Source: Apostichopus japonicus
Lineage: Eukaryota > Echinodermata > Holothuroidea > Aspidochirotida > Stichopodidae
Assembly: GCF_037975245.1 (NCBI RefSeq)
Contig: NC_092583.1
Location: forward strand, 8,324,764 to 8,388,763
Direction of reading: 5' to 3'
DNA: 64,000 nt
The notes under the pieces are model-generated. The model was not told the DNA's origin and made no database searches. It was given only the letters and a program-made list of their open reading frames with translations. Shown piece after piece: positions 48,101-60,269 of the stretch. Both the position numbers and the translations under genes were made by a program. Numbering within the stretch: position 1 is the first letter of the stretch; each line of letters begins with the position of its first letter.

Positions 48101-49553
48101 CAACTCTGAAAAATTCATATCTTTGAAAAAAATTTTTTTGTTTGTACTGTAGTAATTGGTGTTGACAGACTATGTTAGGCTATCAGATTGAGCTACCATA
48201 ATGTCCCATTATTTGGCTATTATCAACCAACTGGGGGGGGGGTGGGGCTTGCATAGCTCATTGGGTAGTGCACAGGACCTTAAAGCTCCGAGCCTCAACT
48301 TATCATTTAGCCAATAACTTCTCCGCTTTTTCAATATTACTTTCCATTAAGTGTCTGTTTCTGATTAGCTTGTACATATATGGATCCATTTCTAACACAA
48401 AATCATTCTCAAGAGAACGTCATGGAATAAAACTGAATTTCACTGTTATGGCCTGACCAGAACATTTGATCTGATCCGTAATACTTTATACAGTTCAGTG
48501 AAATCGTGCGAAGTGACCTTTTCACAATTTATGGAAATAAGTTGTAAAAAATGTGTGAATCTTTTGTTGCACTCAATATTAACCAATAAGGTTCAATTTC
48601 CTCGTCAGGGTTACGACTCCAAAGCCATTGTCAATGGTAACGGAGTGGCCGGAAATTTTGTGCGTTTTTGACCTTGAGTTCAAACATTCATTTATAATTT
48701 GAAACTATAATAAATAGACTTCACTTTTACAATCCATGAAATGAAAAATAAAAATGGGACTTGAGACTAATACTGGCCAAAGAATCCCTTACTTTAGCTT
48801 ATTCAACAGAGCTAACTTTGAAATTATGTCAGTGCTATTTTATTATATTGCCTTGCAAACAATCAAGAAGTTTGATTTTTAAAAGCTCCAACTTTTCCCT
48901 CCTTCCGGCAGGTGAATGCAATAGACGGTTTCGGCCGATCCGCCATGCACTGTGCAGCCGAGGGATCGACGGATTGCCTCCAAGTGCTGGTATCTCACGG
49001 GGGCGACGTCGACATCTCGGACAACAACCGTAACAGACCACTTCATTGGGCCGCCTACCGTAACAAAGATAAGTCTGTACGTTTCCTATTGGAACACGGC
49101 GCGCTAGTTAACGAGCCCGACATGTTTTACAATACTCCCTTACACTGGGCTACGATGAAGTCCAGCCTGGAGGCCATCAGGGTCCTCCTGGACTTTGGCG
49201 CCGAGGTCACGGTTCGCAACGACAGCGGTCACAGTCCGGTCCTAAAGGCCGCCCACATGTTCACTGCGGGACTCTCCACCGAGAGAGAATGGGAGGTCTT
49301 GAATCTACTCCTGAAAGCGGCCGGTAACGTCCGAATCTGCGACGACGACGGCCAAATTCCACAGAACATATTCCAAGATACGGACCTTATGAAACTTCTC
49401 ATTCCAGTGTGTTATACTCCTCGCTCTCTGAGTCAACTATGTCGTTACAACATTAGGAAGAGTGTGGGAGAAGGACATGTAAACAAACTTATCATGGAAC
49501 TGCCTTTACCTGATTCCCTGCTAAGGTATCTACTACTTCTATCAAAGGAATAA
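45077..49553 (+). CDS. asb8: ASB8-like ankyrin repeat and SOCS box protein, copy C
   Basis: Exons are 45077-45166, 46677-46808 and 48912-49553, again phase 0, with introns of 1510 and 2103 bp, for 287 residues. The domain layout matches copies A and B. Specific change: G262 in place of R262, inside the SOCS box between the Elongin-binding helix and LPLP. T23 and Y280 are shared with copy B. Several silent third-position changes in exon 3 are unique to C, making it the most diverged copy over that exon. Splice sites and frame are intact. Because R262G falls in the SOCS box it might weaken or tune Elongin binding, but that is inference. Expression of this copy cannot be judged from the sequence. 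Confidence 0.93.
46677..46808 (+). CDS. asb8: ASB8-like copy C, exon 2
   Basis: Forty-four codons with the same encoded peptide as A and B. One silent change (CTG) is seen here, plus a further base change shortly after the donor. Confidence 0.87.
47592..48003 (-). mobile_element. LINE (CR1/L2-like) 3' end, intron 2 of copy C
   Basis: Orthologous relic. Small changes distinguish it, for example LIFLHN instead of LIFWHN. Confidence 0.7.
48912..49553 (+). CDS. asb8: ASB8-like copy C, exon 3
   Basis: From the internal GTG valine to TAA 49551-49553. Contains the R262G change. Confidence 0.95.
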   Translation: MNAIDGFGRSAMHCAAEGSTDCLQVLVSHGGDVDISDNNRNRPLHWAAYRNKDKSVRFLLEHGALVNEPDMFYNTPLHWATMKSSLEAIRVLLDFGAEVTVRNDSGHSPVLKAAHMFTAGLSTEREWEVLNLLLKAAGNVRICDDDGQIPQNIFQDTDLMKLLIPVCYTPRSLSQLCRYNIRKSVGEGHVNKLIMELPLPDSLLRYLLLLSKE

Positions 49554-49554
49554 A
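49549..49554 (+). terminator. Stop-overlapping AATAAA (copy C)
   Basis: Same arrangement, followed by GGGG and a T run. Confidence 0.5.
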
Positions 49555-51034
49555 CATAAAATGAAAATTGAACTTTTGGGGTTTTTTTTTTTTTTTTTTT
49601 TTTTGCTATATATGTCAACAAATCATTAAAAAAAATTTTTTTTTTAAATCATTCAACTTTACACACAAAATAAGAGGAGGAATTGTTTGTCAAAAAAATT
49701 AATGCTCAAATATATTTCAAAAAATGCAGGGTTAATGTTTGGAACTGTGTATAATAGTGAAATTTCACCAAGTGAGCTGGAGTAGATCACTGAGCTAAGC
49801 ATGCATTCCAAAATGCTTTCAATTAGCTGGAATATTTGTAAAACATGTTAAGGAACAAACAGAGATACAGTCCTCAACAGTAATATTATTTGCTATCTTT
49901 CCAAGTGTACCAGGAGACTGGAACAATGGATATGTTGTGGTCAACAACCAATCAGATTCAAGTACTTGGCAGAGGCAATGATTAACATGTTGGCAGACAA
50001 GCTGTTCTGTACAAGTGAATATTAGTCACTCAGTGAAAAATTGTCAACCTAGCTATATCTTCAGCTTATATGGCTCTTTCTGGGTGACTGTTACCTATTT
50101 ATTTATTTATGACTATTATTTGTAAGCTCATTGTAGGAGAAGCTATAACAGAAATGACTGGTTTCAGCTGGTGTAGGAGTCTAACCAGTGGCTCTGACTA
50201 AACTTAGGTCGTTTTCCCTACCAAACGAGCTATCCAACTGTTATTTTTGTTTAATTGTCGGCCAAAATCAGCTCTCTGTATCTTTGAGGCATTGCTAGGT
50301 GCAAGCCATAGAAATTTGCTTACGTTTTCACACTTCTTGTCCAGTTTTAAACAGATGCCGAAAAATCTCCAGAAAGGGATTAAAAGATGAAATGTCAGCA
50401 AGATTATTTATGGAAATAGCCTTTTTAGACTTTTAATTGTATATACTAATCCAACCCAATCAGGATATAACTAGGGAAGGATTTTTTTTTTTTTTTAATT
50501 TGTTATAATTTTATTCACACTTCAGTTTCTTAAGCCTCATAAATGGAAGTAAGCTTATTTCAGATTTGAAAAAGGATCAAAGGTATCCTTATTACCGGGA
50601 AATTATCGATGATGAAGAATCCATTAGTATTCTGAGGGGAAGGAAAATGGCAGAAGATGTCTGTGATTGTTGGTGAATCTCAAAGCTGAGAAAATTTTGT
50701 CGGAATGAACAAAAGGATATGGCATGTTTATTATGAATATTAGAAAGAAGAGGGGAAAAGGTGGAGCCAGGGGGTCGTAAACTAAACAGAGAGATTTGAT
50801 TGGCGCATGATCTGGTAGGCGGGGCTTTCAAATTGTAATGAAGTTTGTAGAATCTACAGACTCGTTAGAAACTCTGGAGAATTTTATTCAGCTCAAAATT
50901 TCGAATGACGTATAACTCAATTAAAATAATGAATATTTATATGAAAATTTGCATAGAAAAGTGTCATTTTTACTGAGCTTTTAAGGGCAGTAAGCTGGAA
51001 AGGTCGAAGTTTTTTAAATTTGGCAAACAAGTAC

Positions 51035-51265
51035 TGAGACTTTAATTGACCATGAGTGTGGGTGGCATCCAATTCAACATTTTAATTCAAATTTGGAATC
51101 TGTTCAATTTAGAAAGTCATTTCAGATGGGAAAAACCATCGATTGCTCTTGAATGAAAAACCCACCTTACCATGACCCGGCCGGGTATCGAACCTAGAAC
51201 CTCTCGATTGCTAAGCCTCATTGCTACAAATGCCACCGCCTTTATCCACTTGGCCACGGCACCCG
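51035..51265 (-). mobile_element. tRNA-derived SINE, unit C
   Basis: The most tRNA-like version: its B box is GGTTCGATACC and its A box reads GTGGCCAAGTGGATAAAGGC. It is clearly diverged from the A and B copies, in line with the older 3' end of unit C. Confidence 0.6.
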
Positions 51266-51311
51266 TATTAAGATTTATTTGAAATTGCAAAATATGTTTC
51301 AAAAGATCTTG

Positions 51312-51377
<66 letters not shown>
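51312..51377. repeat. (TCA)n microsatellite private to unit C
   Basis: About 22 TCA units where A and B have only GTCATCAACA. Confidence 0.95.
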
Positions 51378-52726
51378 ACGAAATTTTATATGCTAGTTAC
51401 TAGTGTGACCAACTCATGGTTTATATTAAACCCCAAAGTCTAACAATTCCATGTTCTATCCCGTGCAGAGTAGATCAGTAATATAAATTCTGCGAAGAAA
51501 GTACCTGCTTTTTCCATTCATTTTCGACCCATGCTAGCTTTTTATACCATATGTGTCATTTCAATAAATATCTTGATATATAGGATGTGATAACGATAAA
51601 TTTTGTATTTCTGTGGTACCATAAAATATGTCTTTAAAACCGTTCTAGCCCAGTTAAGTGAATCCAAAAGTGATTTACTATCTGGTCGCAGTCTTTACCA
51701 TTTCGGGTCTAAAGTGAAATCCTTCTGCAATATTTTAACGACGAATATTTTTTCCGATTTAAGTGTCGATCAGATTGCCATCTGACGCAAAAGATTTAAA
51801 GCATCCTGTTGGATTAACAGTTTTCAGATTCAAATTCAAGATTTGACAAAAAAAACTGAAAGGCATATGAATACACTAGGGTGAGAGTATCAGCCAATCA
51901 TGTTTCACACTTTTTCCAATATGGTAGTCAATTTTGGTTATCAAACAAAATTGTAATTGAAAAAAGTGTAAATTCTTGAATGTGCCTATCAAAAATTTAA
52001 TTTTCTGAAAATGTCCTGAACAATCTTTGAAGTAAAATGGGATAGAAATTAATGGTGTCTTGTGTGTTGAACCTCACGAGGAAAACAGAAAAGTACCGTA
52101 GCAACCAACTGTTTAAATCAAGCTATAAATTGTACTTGAAAGCTGTCATAGTTTGAATTTTGGTGGGGCACAATGTTTGCTGATGTCTGTACAGGGGGGG
52201 GGTCTACATAGAGTGGTGTCCTTTGAGATATGTTTGTTTCGGTAAGGGGGCTAATATTCAAAATGCGCTTTCAATTCAGCTACGTTCTTGTAGTAAAATT
52301 ATTTTATTTCATATTTCTTTTCGTCTGGGAACATTTTGTCTTCGGGCCCCCAGATTGGAAGAGTTTAGTTTCCTTGATTATAATAGGAAAATTAAGCCTA
52401 CATTTTTCTTCATCACATATTACCTTGGGCCCTGTACAGTAGTTGACCCTGGAACCAGAGCTGTTCCCCCCCCCCACTCCCTGTTAATGGGTCTGATTTT
52501 GCAGGCGTACAGTCGGAATCTCAAAACATCTTTTTCGAGTCGGTATTAAACTGCTTTAAGGCCCAACTCATTTCGTTCACTTCATTCCTTTGGGCTAATG
52601 GAAGGGGGCTGTAAAGTAATTATAACCTCTGCGAAGTTTTGAATTAATTAAATTGATAAATTATATGACTTGAAAGATTCAAAGACGGATGATAAAGTGT
52701 TAACGCAAAACTAGGCTGTTTTTTAT

Positions 52727-53100
52727 GAGCCTCATAAATAGTAGGAGAGGGGAGGCGAGGGTGTAATCAGCTGTTAAAGGGGTACCTGGCATTTGATCAT
52801 GGACATTCACAATAATATCTAAACTGCAAAAGCAATGAACCCTCAGGACTTGAAGCCTTGAACTTGAAGATCATTCTTAGAAATATTTTATCAGCCTCAG
52901 AAATAGCAGAGAGGGATCAAGAAGGTGTAGTATAACATCTATGAAAGGGGGAACCTGTCAAATTATCATCAACACACACAACAAAAGTGGCAAAATAATT
53001 TCTAGGCATAAAAATGATTTTATTTATTTATATGATTTTTTTTAATTAGGAGCCTCAGAAAGAGCAGAGAGGGAAGAAGGTTTTGTTAGCTGTTAAATAT
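52727..53100 (+). repeat. Old tandem repeat of about 160 bp
   Basis: Copies begin at about 52728, 52893 and 53051 with AGCCTCAKAAATAG-like starts followed by GCAGAGAGGG-like text. The third copy is partial. Confidence 0.6.
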
Positions 53101-53706
53101 AAATGCATTTTCTTCTCTTTGTATAGATTTTTTTGGGGGGTGGGGGTTGAGGTAGAAAACCAGAATTTGAATTAATGGATTAAAGATACTGAAGTTTATG
53201 TCAGTCTTGCATCATGGTGGTATGAATTCTATAGTGTGGTCTTGGCTTTTAGGAAAACACAAAAAAATGGTATTTATGCAACTTTTGCTTATTTATTTAC
53301 AGCAAATTCTGGCAAATGATGCTTTGTTGTCTTGTCCAAACTAGAATATTTGCTAATTATAATGTAGTTATTATTACTATTATTGCTATGACCATTTCAA
53401 TGTTTATTGTTGTATGCTGTACATACAAACTCAAAGCAACACTACTTGTATGCTCATTTGAAATCAATAATGCCAATTGTTCAATCACATGATAATATGA
53501 AATGACATGATGTCTACAAAATGGAGAAAGGTTTACTGTATTAACTATCCCTTTGATTAAAGTTCAGAAATTCTGAGGAGAGGAGAGTACATTTAAATAC
53601 TTGCTACAAACATGAAAATAGATTCTCTGAGTTCCTGTTTACTATAGATCAAATCTGCCTAAAAATTTGCCAAAAACTTGTCTTCTAGTTCCCCAATTGA
53701 AGAAGA

Positions 53707-53735
53707 GGGTGGGGGAGGGGGTGGGGGTGGGGTGC
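53707..53735 (+). other. Potential G-quadruplex tract
   Basis: Five runs of three or more G separated by single bases. Confidence 0.5.
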
Positions 53736-54345
53736 GGAGGTTTCTAAATGTTATACATTAACTGAAACCTAACCAGACACATGGAGATCCCTGGATGAAT
53801 TATTAGACACTAACCTAGTGCTGATGAATATTTTTTCCCTCTTGCACAACTTGCCCCAATTTGTGGCAAAAGATGAAAAAAAGTTGGCGATAAGAATAAA
53901 TTTTCAAAAAGGCTGTCTAGAGTGCTACTTGAAAGCATGATCCTTGACGGTTGTTAGAATTATTTCAAATCTATGAGGGATGAATGAGAACTAAACACTA
54001 AAGAGGTGGAAATTGCAGCTGAGACATAGACAGTAACATGTGTATATATATGTATCCATAGATAAATATATATAGAAATAAAGGGGACAACTTACACAGA
54101 GAATGGCTGGATCTCGAGTGAGATACAACATTTTATTAAGTAAGTGATTGGAAGTAAAACAGCCAATATTTGACTTTGAAGTTCTGGAAAATCAGATTAA
54201 TCCAACTTTCCAAAGCTTCTGCTAATCCAGCAGAAATCAGTAAGTCGCATTGACTTCTCTATTATCTATAAAAAATTCAATTCCTACTACTCTATGTCAC
54301 TTTCGCTAGTTTTGCTCTGCAAAAACCAAGCATTGGCTGGTTTAC

Positions 54346-54413
54346 TCCCATATGTATGTGTGTGTGTATATGTACGTATGTATGTATATATATACTGTAT
54401 ATATATATATGTA

Positions 54414-54467
<54 letters not shown>

Positions 54468-54500
54468 CATATACATATATATTTATATTTATATATAACT
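54346..54500. repeat. Compound (TG)n/(TATG)n/(TA)n microsatellite
   Basis: TGTGTG, TATG and TA runs in series. Open frames across it are low complexity. Confidence 0.9.
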
Positions 54501-55053
54501 ATGACAAGATAGTCTTAAGTGTGTTGTTTAAATCCATTTGCTATTTTCATACTAGCAAAGGCTGGATTCATATGATCCCTCACATAGCTGGGCGTACATT
54601 GTCTTTGAAATATGATATCCAAGTGCTGTCTTCGCTGGAAGAGTCATATATAAAAGTCTCTATTTGGTTTAGGATTTCTGAAACCCCCATCAGAGAATAA
54701 TTTGCATAATGCTCCCCTGTGGATTAAAGAGTCTCTCTTGAGATTATATCTATCCTTGCTTAAAACGTTTCCGGTTTATTCATTCACATTAGTTATTTAT
54801 TTATTTGTTTATGAGGTGGCGTTCTGATGTATCGTAAGCCATGAGTGACTATCGAGGCTACAGTCTTGGGACTTTCTTTCTTCATTTTTAATAGTGTCTG
54901 CTGAAATCATTTGAAGTGCAGTGACCTGATAGGGAACTTTCAAATGTACGGTAGGGGATACCTTGTGTTAAAAGTCAAAGCTATGATTTTTTTTATGTAT
55001 TGCTTGGAGCAGGGAATACAAAAGCTGAGGTAAACATTTGAACAGTTTTGCAG

Positions 55054-55888
55054 ATTTAACAGATTTTTTTTTTTTCATTGAGCCAAATGGGGCCAGGTCT
55101 TGGGTCCCCATATCAGCCCCCCCCCCAATTCTCCCTTACCCTGCAAATTTCAGTAGAAGCCAAAACATGGAGGGAATTAGTTAAAAGGAGGGGAAACAGA
55201 GAGAGCGATGTACAAATAAAATAGAAAGATTAGAGAAAAAAATTTCAGACTTCAATATAATTGATAGGTTGTAGGCCTCTTGTACTCCGAATATTGTCAC
55301 GGTGCTTCAGTTTAGGGATATCGATATTTATAAATATCTACGATAGATCGGTGCTCGTATAGCCAGAGATTGATATCAGACGTGATCATCATATCCATAA
55401 TAAATGTAAGATGTATGTGATTTAACATGTAGGAATACCTTGCTAAGAGAAAAGAAAAAGAGACAAATTATTTAACAGATTTTTTTTTCCATTGAGCCAA
55501 ATGGGGCCATGTCTTGGATCCCCATATCAGCCCCCCCCCCAATTCTCCCTTACCCTGCAAATTTCAGTAGAAGCCAAAACATGGAGGGAATTAGTTAAAA
55601 GGAGGGAAAACAGAAAGAGCGATGTACAAATAAAATAGAAAGATTAGAGAAAAATTTTCAGACTTCAACATAATCGACAGGTTGTAGGCCTCTTTGTTCT
55701 CAGAACATTGTCACGGTGCTTCAGTTTAGGGATATCGATATTTATACATTTCTACAATAGATCGGTGCTCGTATAGCCAGAGGTTGATATCAGACGTGAT
55801 CATCATATCCATAATAAATATAAGATGTATGTGATTTAACATGTAGGAATACCTTGCTAAGAGAAAAGAAAGAGAGACAAATTATTTA
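55054..55888 (+). repeat. Tandem duplication, 414-bp period
   Basis: ATTGAGCCAAATGGGGCCA starts at 55077 and again at 55491. The sequences match closely to GAGACAAATTATTTA in both copies, with scattered substitutions. The content is non-coding and unrecognised. Confidence 0.92.
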
Positions 55889-56045
55889 TTATATATGATG
55901 TTACTTATCAAGTTGTATAAATTGGTATATTTTTAATTGAAGTAATTCTAAAGTCAAGTGTACTAAGCATTTCTGATCCTTCGCCATTAATTAACTCAGT
56001 ATTGTTTTATCATTCTTCTATCAGGACAGCTACTATTGCCTCTTA

Positions 56046-56286
56046 GGCCCATAGCCAGGAATTTTTGAGTTGGGGTGAGGGGGGAAGTCACAAATATTTA
56101 AAGGAAGGGTGCAATATTTGTGTCTGTATGGTAACTTGTGAATTTTTGGCTTCAAATCATGGTGGCACAAGTGTGTGTGTGTGGGAGAGGGAGGGGGGTG
56201 GGAGCAGAGTAGTCTGCATCAGAGGACACCACACCTCTCCCCCTCCCCTCAGACCCCCCCCCATTTCCTAAGTCTGGCTATGGGCC
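56046..56286. mobile_element. Small inverted-repeat element, possibly hAT-derived
   Basis: Inverted ends GGCCCATAGCCAG / CTGGCTATGGGCC enclose about 240 bp with G-rich and C-rich runs. The start TAGCCAGGAATTT matches the outer hAT at 15412-15424. Only an imperfect target duplication (ATTGCCTC / TTGTCTCC) is seen. Confidence 0.55.
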
Positions 56287-57511
56287 AATTGTCTCCAATC
56301 TTAAGGCTTTTATATTTTATACTGGAAAATACTCATTTCTTTCAAAATGTACAATATGTACACAAAAGCTGCATATTTCCATCGTGTAAATTTGTTTTAA
56401 ATATGTTCATTGCAAATTCTTTTCATGACTCACTTTCTCAAATTCTTTACCATAATTTGCGCGAGGGGGGGTGGGGGGTTAGTGAAATTTCCATAAAAAA
56501 AAGAGGTGTCATTCCACATCTTAAACATTACCATAAATTCCCATGTATATAATGTACACTGTTGACTGCTGCATACCAGAGTCAGGAGTAGCTGTTAAAA
56601 GAGTCCTTTGGTAATTCTCGGCATCCATCTATTAACATTTTTTGGGGGTTTGTAGCTTAAAGCACCTCACTCTATAAACAGTTCTCTCTAAGCTTAAAAG
56701 AAATTTGTTGTCTGCATATTTTTTATAATGCAATTTGAAAGATGTTTGACCTCTCTGATGGAGGGCTTTGGCGGCAGTACGTATATCTTCCAAGATTCAG
56801 TAATTCTGTAACTTTTTATTACAGTGTTATTTGTATTGTATCTTACGTAGTCTGAATACTGAGTGTAGGAACAATCTCATCGGAATGATTTTCAGTAGCC
56901 TTCCAAACAGCATTCAAAATAACATGGCAGTTTTCAGGTTTGGATGCACGGGGAAAACGGTATGGGGTGTAACCCCCTCCCCCCTTTTCAATCAGTGACA
57001 CATAAACTAAAAAAATTAAAAAGTTTTTAGCACAACCTTGCAATTAGACCTACAAACAAATCTAATTTATAGTCTAAACATGCTGATCAGAATGAACCCA
57101 TTTGAGCTTAATTGCATGTCCTTGTTTTTGTATAGGGCAAGACCTGTAGACCCACCACCCCCCCCCTCCCCCACCAACATGAGGGTCACATTCAACAATA
57201 GAACCACAAGCCTGACACCTCCTTGCTAAGATCCTGGAACTGATCCTGGGTCAGAAAAATTTCCAACTATCATGTTACTTTTGGAAAGTTTAAGCTATCT
57301 GTCAAATTGCATATGTTCTGTCAAAATGTGTTTGACTTTGGCAACAAAGCTAATGACCTTTAAAGTAATAGTAAGTCGTAAGAATACATTTCTTGGCATA
57401 AATGATACATCAGTGATGAAAATACAGTATCATGTGTAAATGTTGGGTCAGTGTGTAAACTATAGTAACTGGAAGATACAGAGTATTTCCAACTGTTTGC
57501 TCAGTATTTAA

Positions 57512-57875
57512 AGGCGTTGAAGACTCGCCCCAAACCACGTGCCGAGCTCTGAAAAAGTTAACTTTCCGTTGCTTGCCAGTGAAGTTTTCTGCTTGTCGCT
57601 ACAAAATGCAGACAGTAATGAAACGTGATACCTTGTTATCTTTAGCTGGACCTGAGGTGTCCATGGTTGTATCGTTTGAACACTGTGCGGTGGATATTGA
57701 CCACAGCTGTATGTACTGACTGTACACTCTATAATGTCTAATTACCGAAGTTAGCAAGCTGTGTGCGTATTTTGTGGGATCGATGGTGGTGTCTAAAACT
57801 TCTGTTACACCTCATTCGAAACTAGGTCAGATTACCAGCATTAACCGTTTCTTTTTGCGCGAGTCTTCACACCCT
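57512..57875. mobile_element. TTAA-flanked MITE (Kolobok/piggyBac-type)
   Basis: TTAA at 57508-57511 and 57876-57879 flanks inverted ends AGGCGTTGAAGACTCGC and, reversed, AGGGTGTGAAGACTCGC. The TTAA target and AGG-type ends suit Kolobok or piggyBac. Non-coding. Confidence 0.75.
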
Positions 57876-57879
57876 TTAA

Positions 57880-60265
57880 GGGGAACTTAACTGAAAGCGT
57901 GATTTTAGCTTGTTTTGATCAATCCAATGATTGTCCAGCAAAAGGTATTATCGATGGCCGATTATGCATGTTTCTATATCTATTCCAGCACCCCCACCCC
58001 CCCCTCTTTTATAGTACATTTTTTATCTAGAACACTCCTTTAAAGTTCATCAGTATTCACCTAAAGATTTCATCTGTTAAAAAATTGCTAACAAAATGTT
58101 TGCAAATTTAAAGGGCACATTGCCAGGGGGGATCTGACCCTTGGAATTAATGCAGTTAGTGCAGTTGGATAATGACATCTGTCAATGATGAATAATAAAT
58201 GCTTTGAGGGTTTTACAGGTGTAAAATGGTTCATGAATGTTCAATATTTACGTGACCATTATTTGAATTTCTAGCATATTTTGGGGCAACGCTGATGACC
58301 TCTTAAAGGGGCAAATCAATATTAAATCGATTCGACTTTTCGGTTCAGATCTAGTCGTTAGTGTTAATGCTGGTAAGAGGGGAAAATATTACATGTAATA
58401 TTGGAAGTTGGTGGTCAATGATTTTTCTTTCTTTATTCAACATCGAAATAAGTTTGCGGTGCAGAAAATTAATAAAGCTCAAACTATATCACTTTGTGTT
58501 CATTCTTACAATGCAGACTTTAGGATTGATATGAGTGGAAGTAAAATTGATTTATGCCATATTATATTTTCATTATTACCATCAGAGTGCAGGTTTGAAA
58601 TAAAAGTTGTACCGAAAACACTGAGTCGGACTTCTCGTAAAGTTTCCTCTTTGCTTCTCTCTCTATTTTCTTTTAACGAGAATTGTACACATTACTTTCA
58701 TTCACAACCGTGTGAATGTAGCCTCTCTGAGTGAGTTATGGCTCTATTTTTTTTAAGAGTATAGTATAATACAGTCAGAAGTAGCGCATCCCAAAGTCTT
58801 TTACTCGTAATAATCTGTACCAGGAGAATCTGCTTGTATATCTCCGAGCTGCATCCAAAACCCAGGATTCAGAGTTTTAACTGTTTCGATGTCCTTGAAA
58901 TGTCCTAATCAGTTTCAAATATACTTTACAACTCTTCATTAGTAGGGGTTACCCTTTCATTCAAAAGGTCATTGTCAGTATCATCTGTATATTGACTAGT
59001 ATTAAAAATTGATCCCTAGAGTACACTTATACTACATATCGGCCAAGTCAAACTCTAAAATTTCTATCTGAACATAAAGCAAGATCAATTACCATATTTT
59101 AGCTCAAGAAAGGAGGACAAGTCATTTCTTCCTGTCATGGCCTGGGAAAGGGGTCAAAGTTGAGGGGGGCTTCTCCTCTCATTTGTGGGTCAATAAAAAA
59201 TGTTTTTGAAGGATATACCTACATGGAAATGGAGCCAAGTTTTAAAGTTAAAAACGACCGATATATGCCTTGTAAATGTCGGAATGTTTGCAGGACACTA
59301 ATACTTACATTGGCGATGTATTCTTTCTACGCTCTCATTGCAGTTAAGCTAGAAAAGGACCAAAAAATCACTGTTGAAATGTAAATCCAATGTATTTATA
59401 ACATCTTTGTCGGAACTAGCTAAATATCGAGATATTGTTTTTTAAAGATTTTATAAGCCCAGTCGATGGCTCACATTCAAAATAATATATACATTTATCA
59501 ATATAATAGTTGCCAGATCGACTTTAAATATATATGGTTATATAGTGTCATAAAAATGCAAGCTTGAGGTTGACAGCAAAACCAGAATTTGTTTACTCTA
59601 AGTCTTGCACATGTCATTGCACCATTACCTCACCTAACCACACCCTCCCCCCACCCTCCCCGCCCCCATCCTCCCCCACCCTCCAGATTATTTAACTTAA
59701 ATTACTACTCCATTGCTCTCACAGTAATCGTTTTAGTGAAGTTTGTCGTCTTGATACTAATACAAAAGATTCAGCTGAATGACTTAACACTACCATTGAG
59801 TTGACACACCTCAGGGGGTGTAGCCAGATTTCTTGTTATTTTCCATTTTATACAAACATTCCGTGTGCAAGGTCCGTGGATAAGTAAAGTAAAAGATTAT
59901 AAACAGGCACATTTCTCGATTCAAAGTAACAGGAAATGTTGTCTGAGTATGGTTCTACCAGATTGTGGCACAAAATCAACACAAACTTATTGCTCCTTTA
60001 TTAACTTTGGATGACTGTAGCCAAGTTTGTCTGGATATGTCAGAGTGCCCAAGGGGAAACAAATTGAGAGCTAGTAATGTTTGTATAGCTATTCTGCATG
60101 ATTTATTATTTTATATATATTATTATATATTTTATATATATATTATTATTTTTTTTTTAATCTGTGGAATGCTCCTTTAAGGCTGAATTTGATGCCATAA
60201 CTCCTCAGTGCAGGCCTAAAATGTTACTTTTAATCCATTGCCTGATTAATTAACGTCATAAGTCG
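57880..60265. other. No gene recognised
   Basis: A 108-codon open frame (58408-58734) has no recognisable domain. The rest is AT-rich non-coding sequence. Confidence 0.45.
59640..59690 (-). other. C-rich tract, potential G-quadruplex on the minus strand
   Basis: Repeated CCC to CCCCCC runs separated by one to three bases. Confidence 0.45.
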
Positions 60266-60269
60266 AACG

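Larger units (their letters stand above)
39708..51644 (+). repeat. Tandem segmental duplication, unit C
   Basis: About 11.9 kb. Its last 2 kb (from about 49.6 kb) is clearly more diverged than the matching parts of A and B. Homology stops after AAAACCGTT at 51644, where unique sequence (CTAGCCCAG) follows. Private content: the 42266-42985 element and a long TCA microsatellite. Confidence 0.95.
51645..54290. other. Unique right flank, no gene recognised
   Basis: Begins at the end of homology with units A and B. It has G/C runs near 52190 and 52465 and the ~160-bp repeat listed separately. Confidence 0.5.

Noticed and set aside
54294-54700. Tyr/Ile-rich open frames
   Set aside because: Products of the (TA)n and (TATG)n microsatellite.
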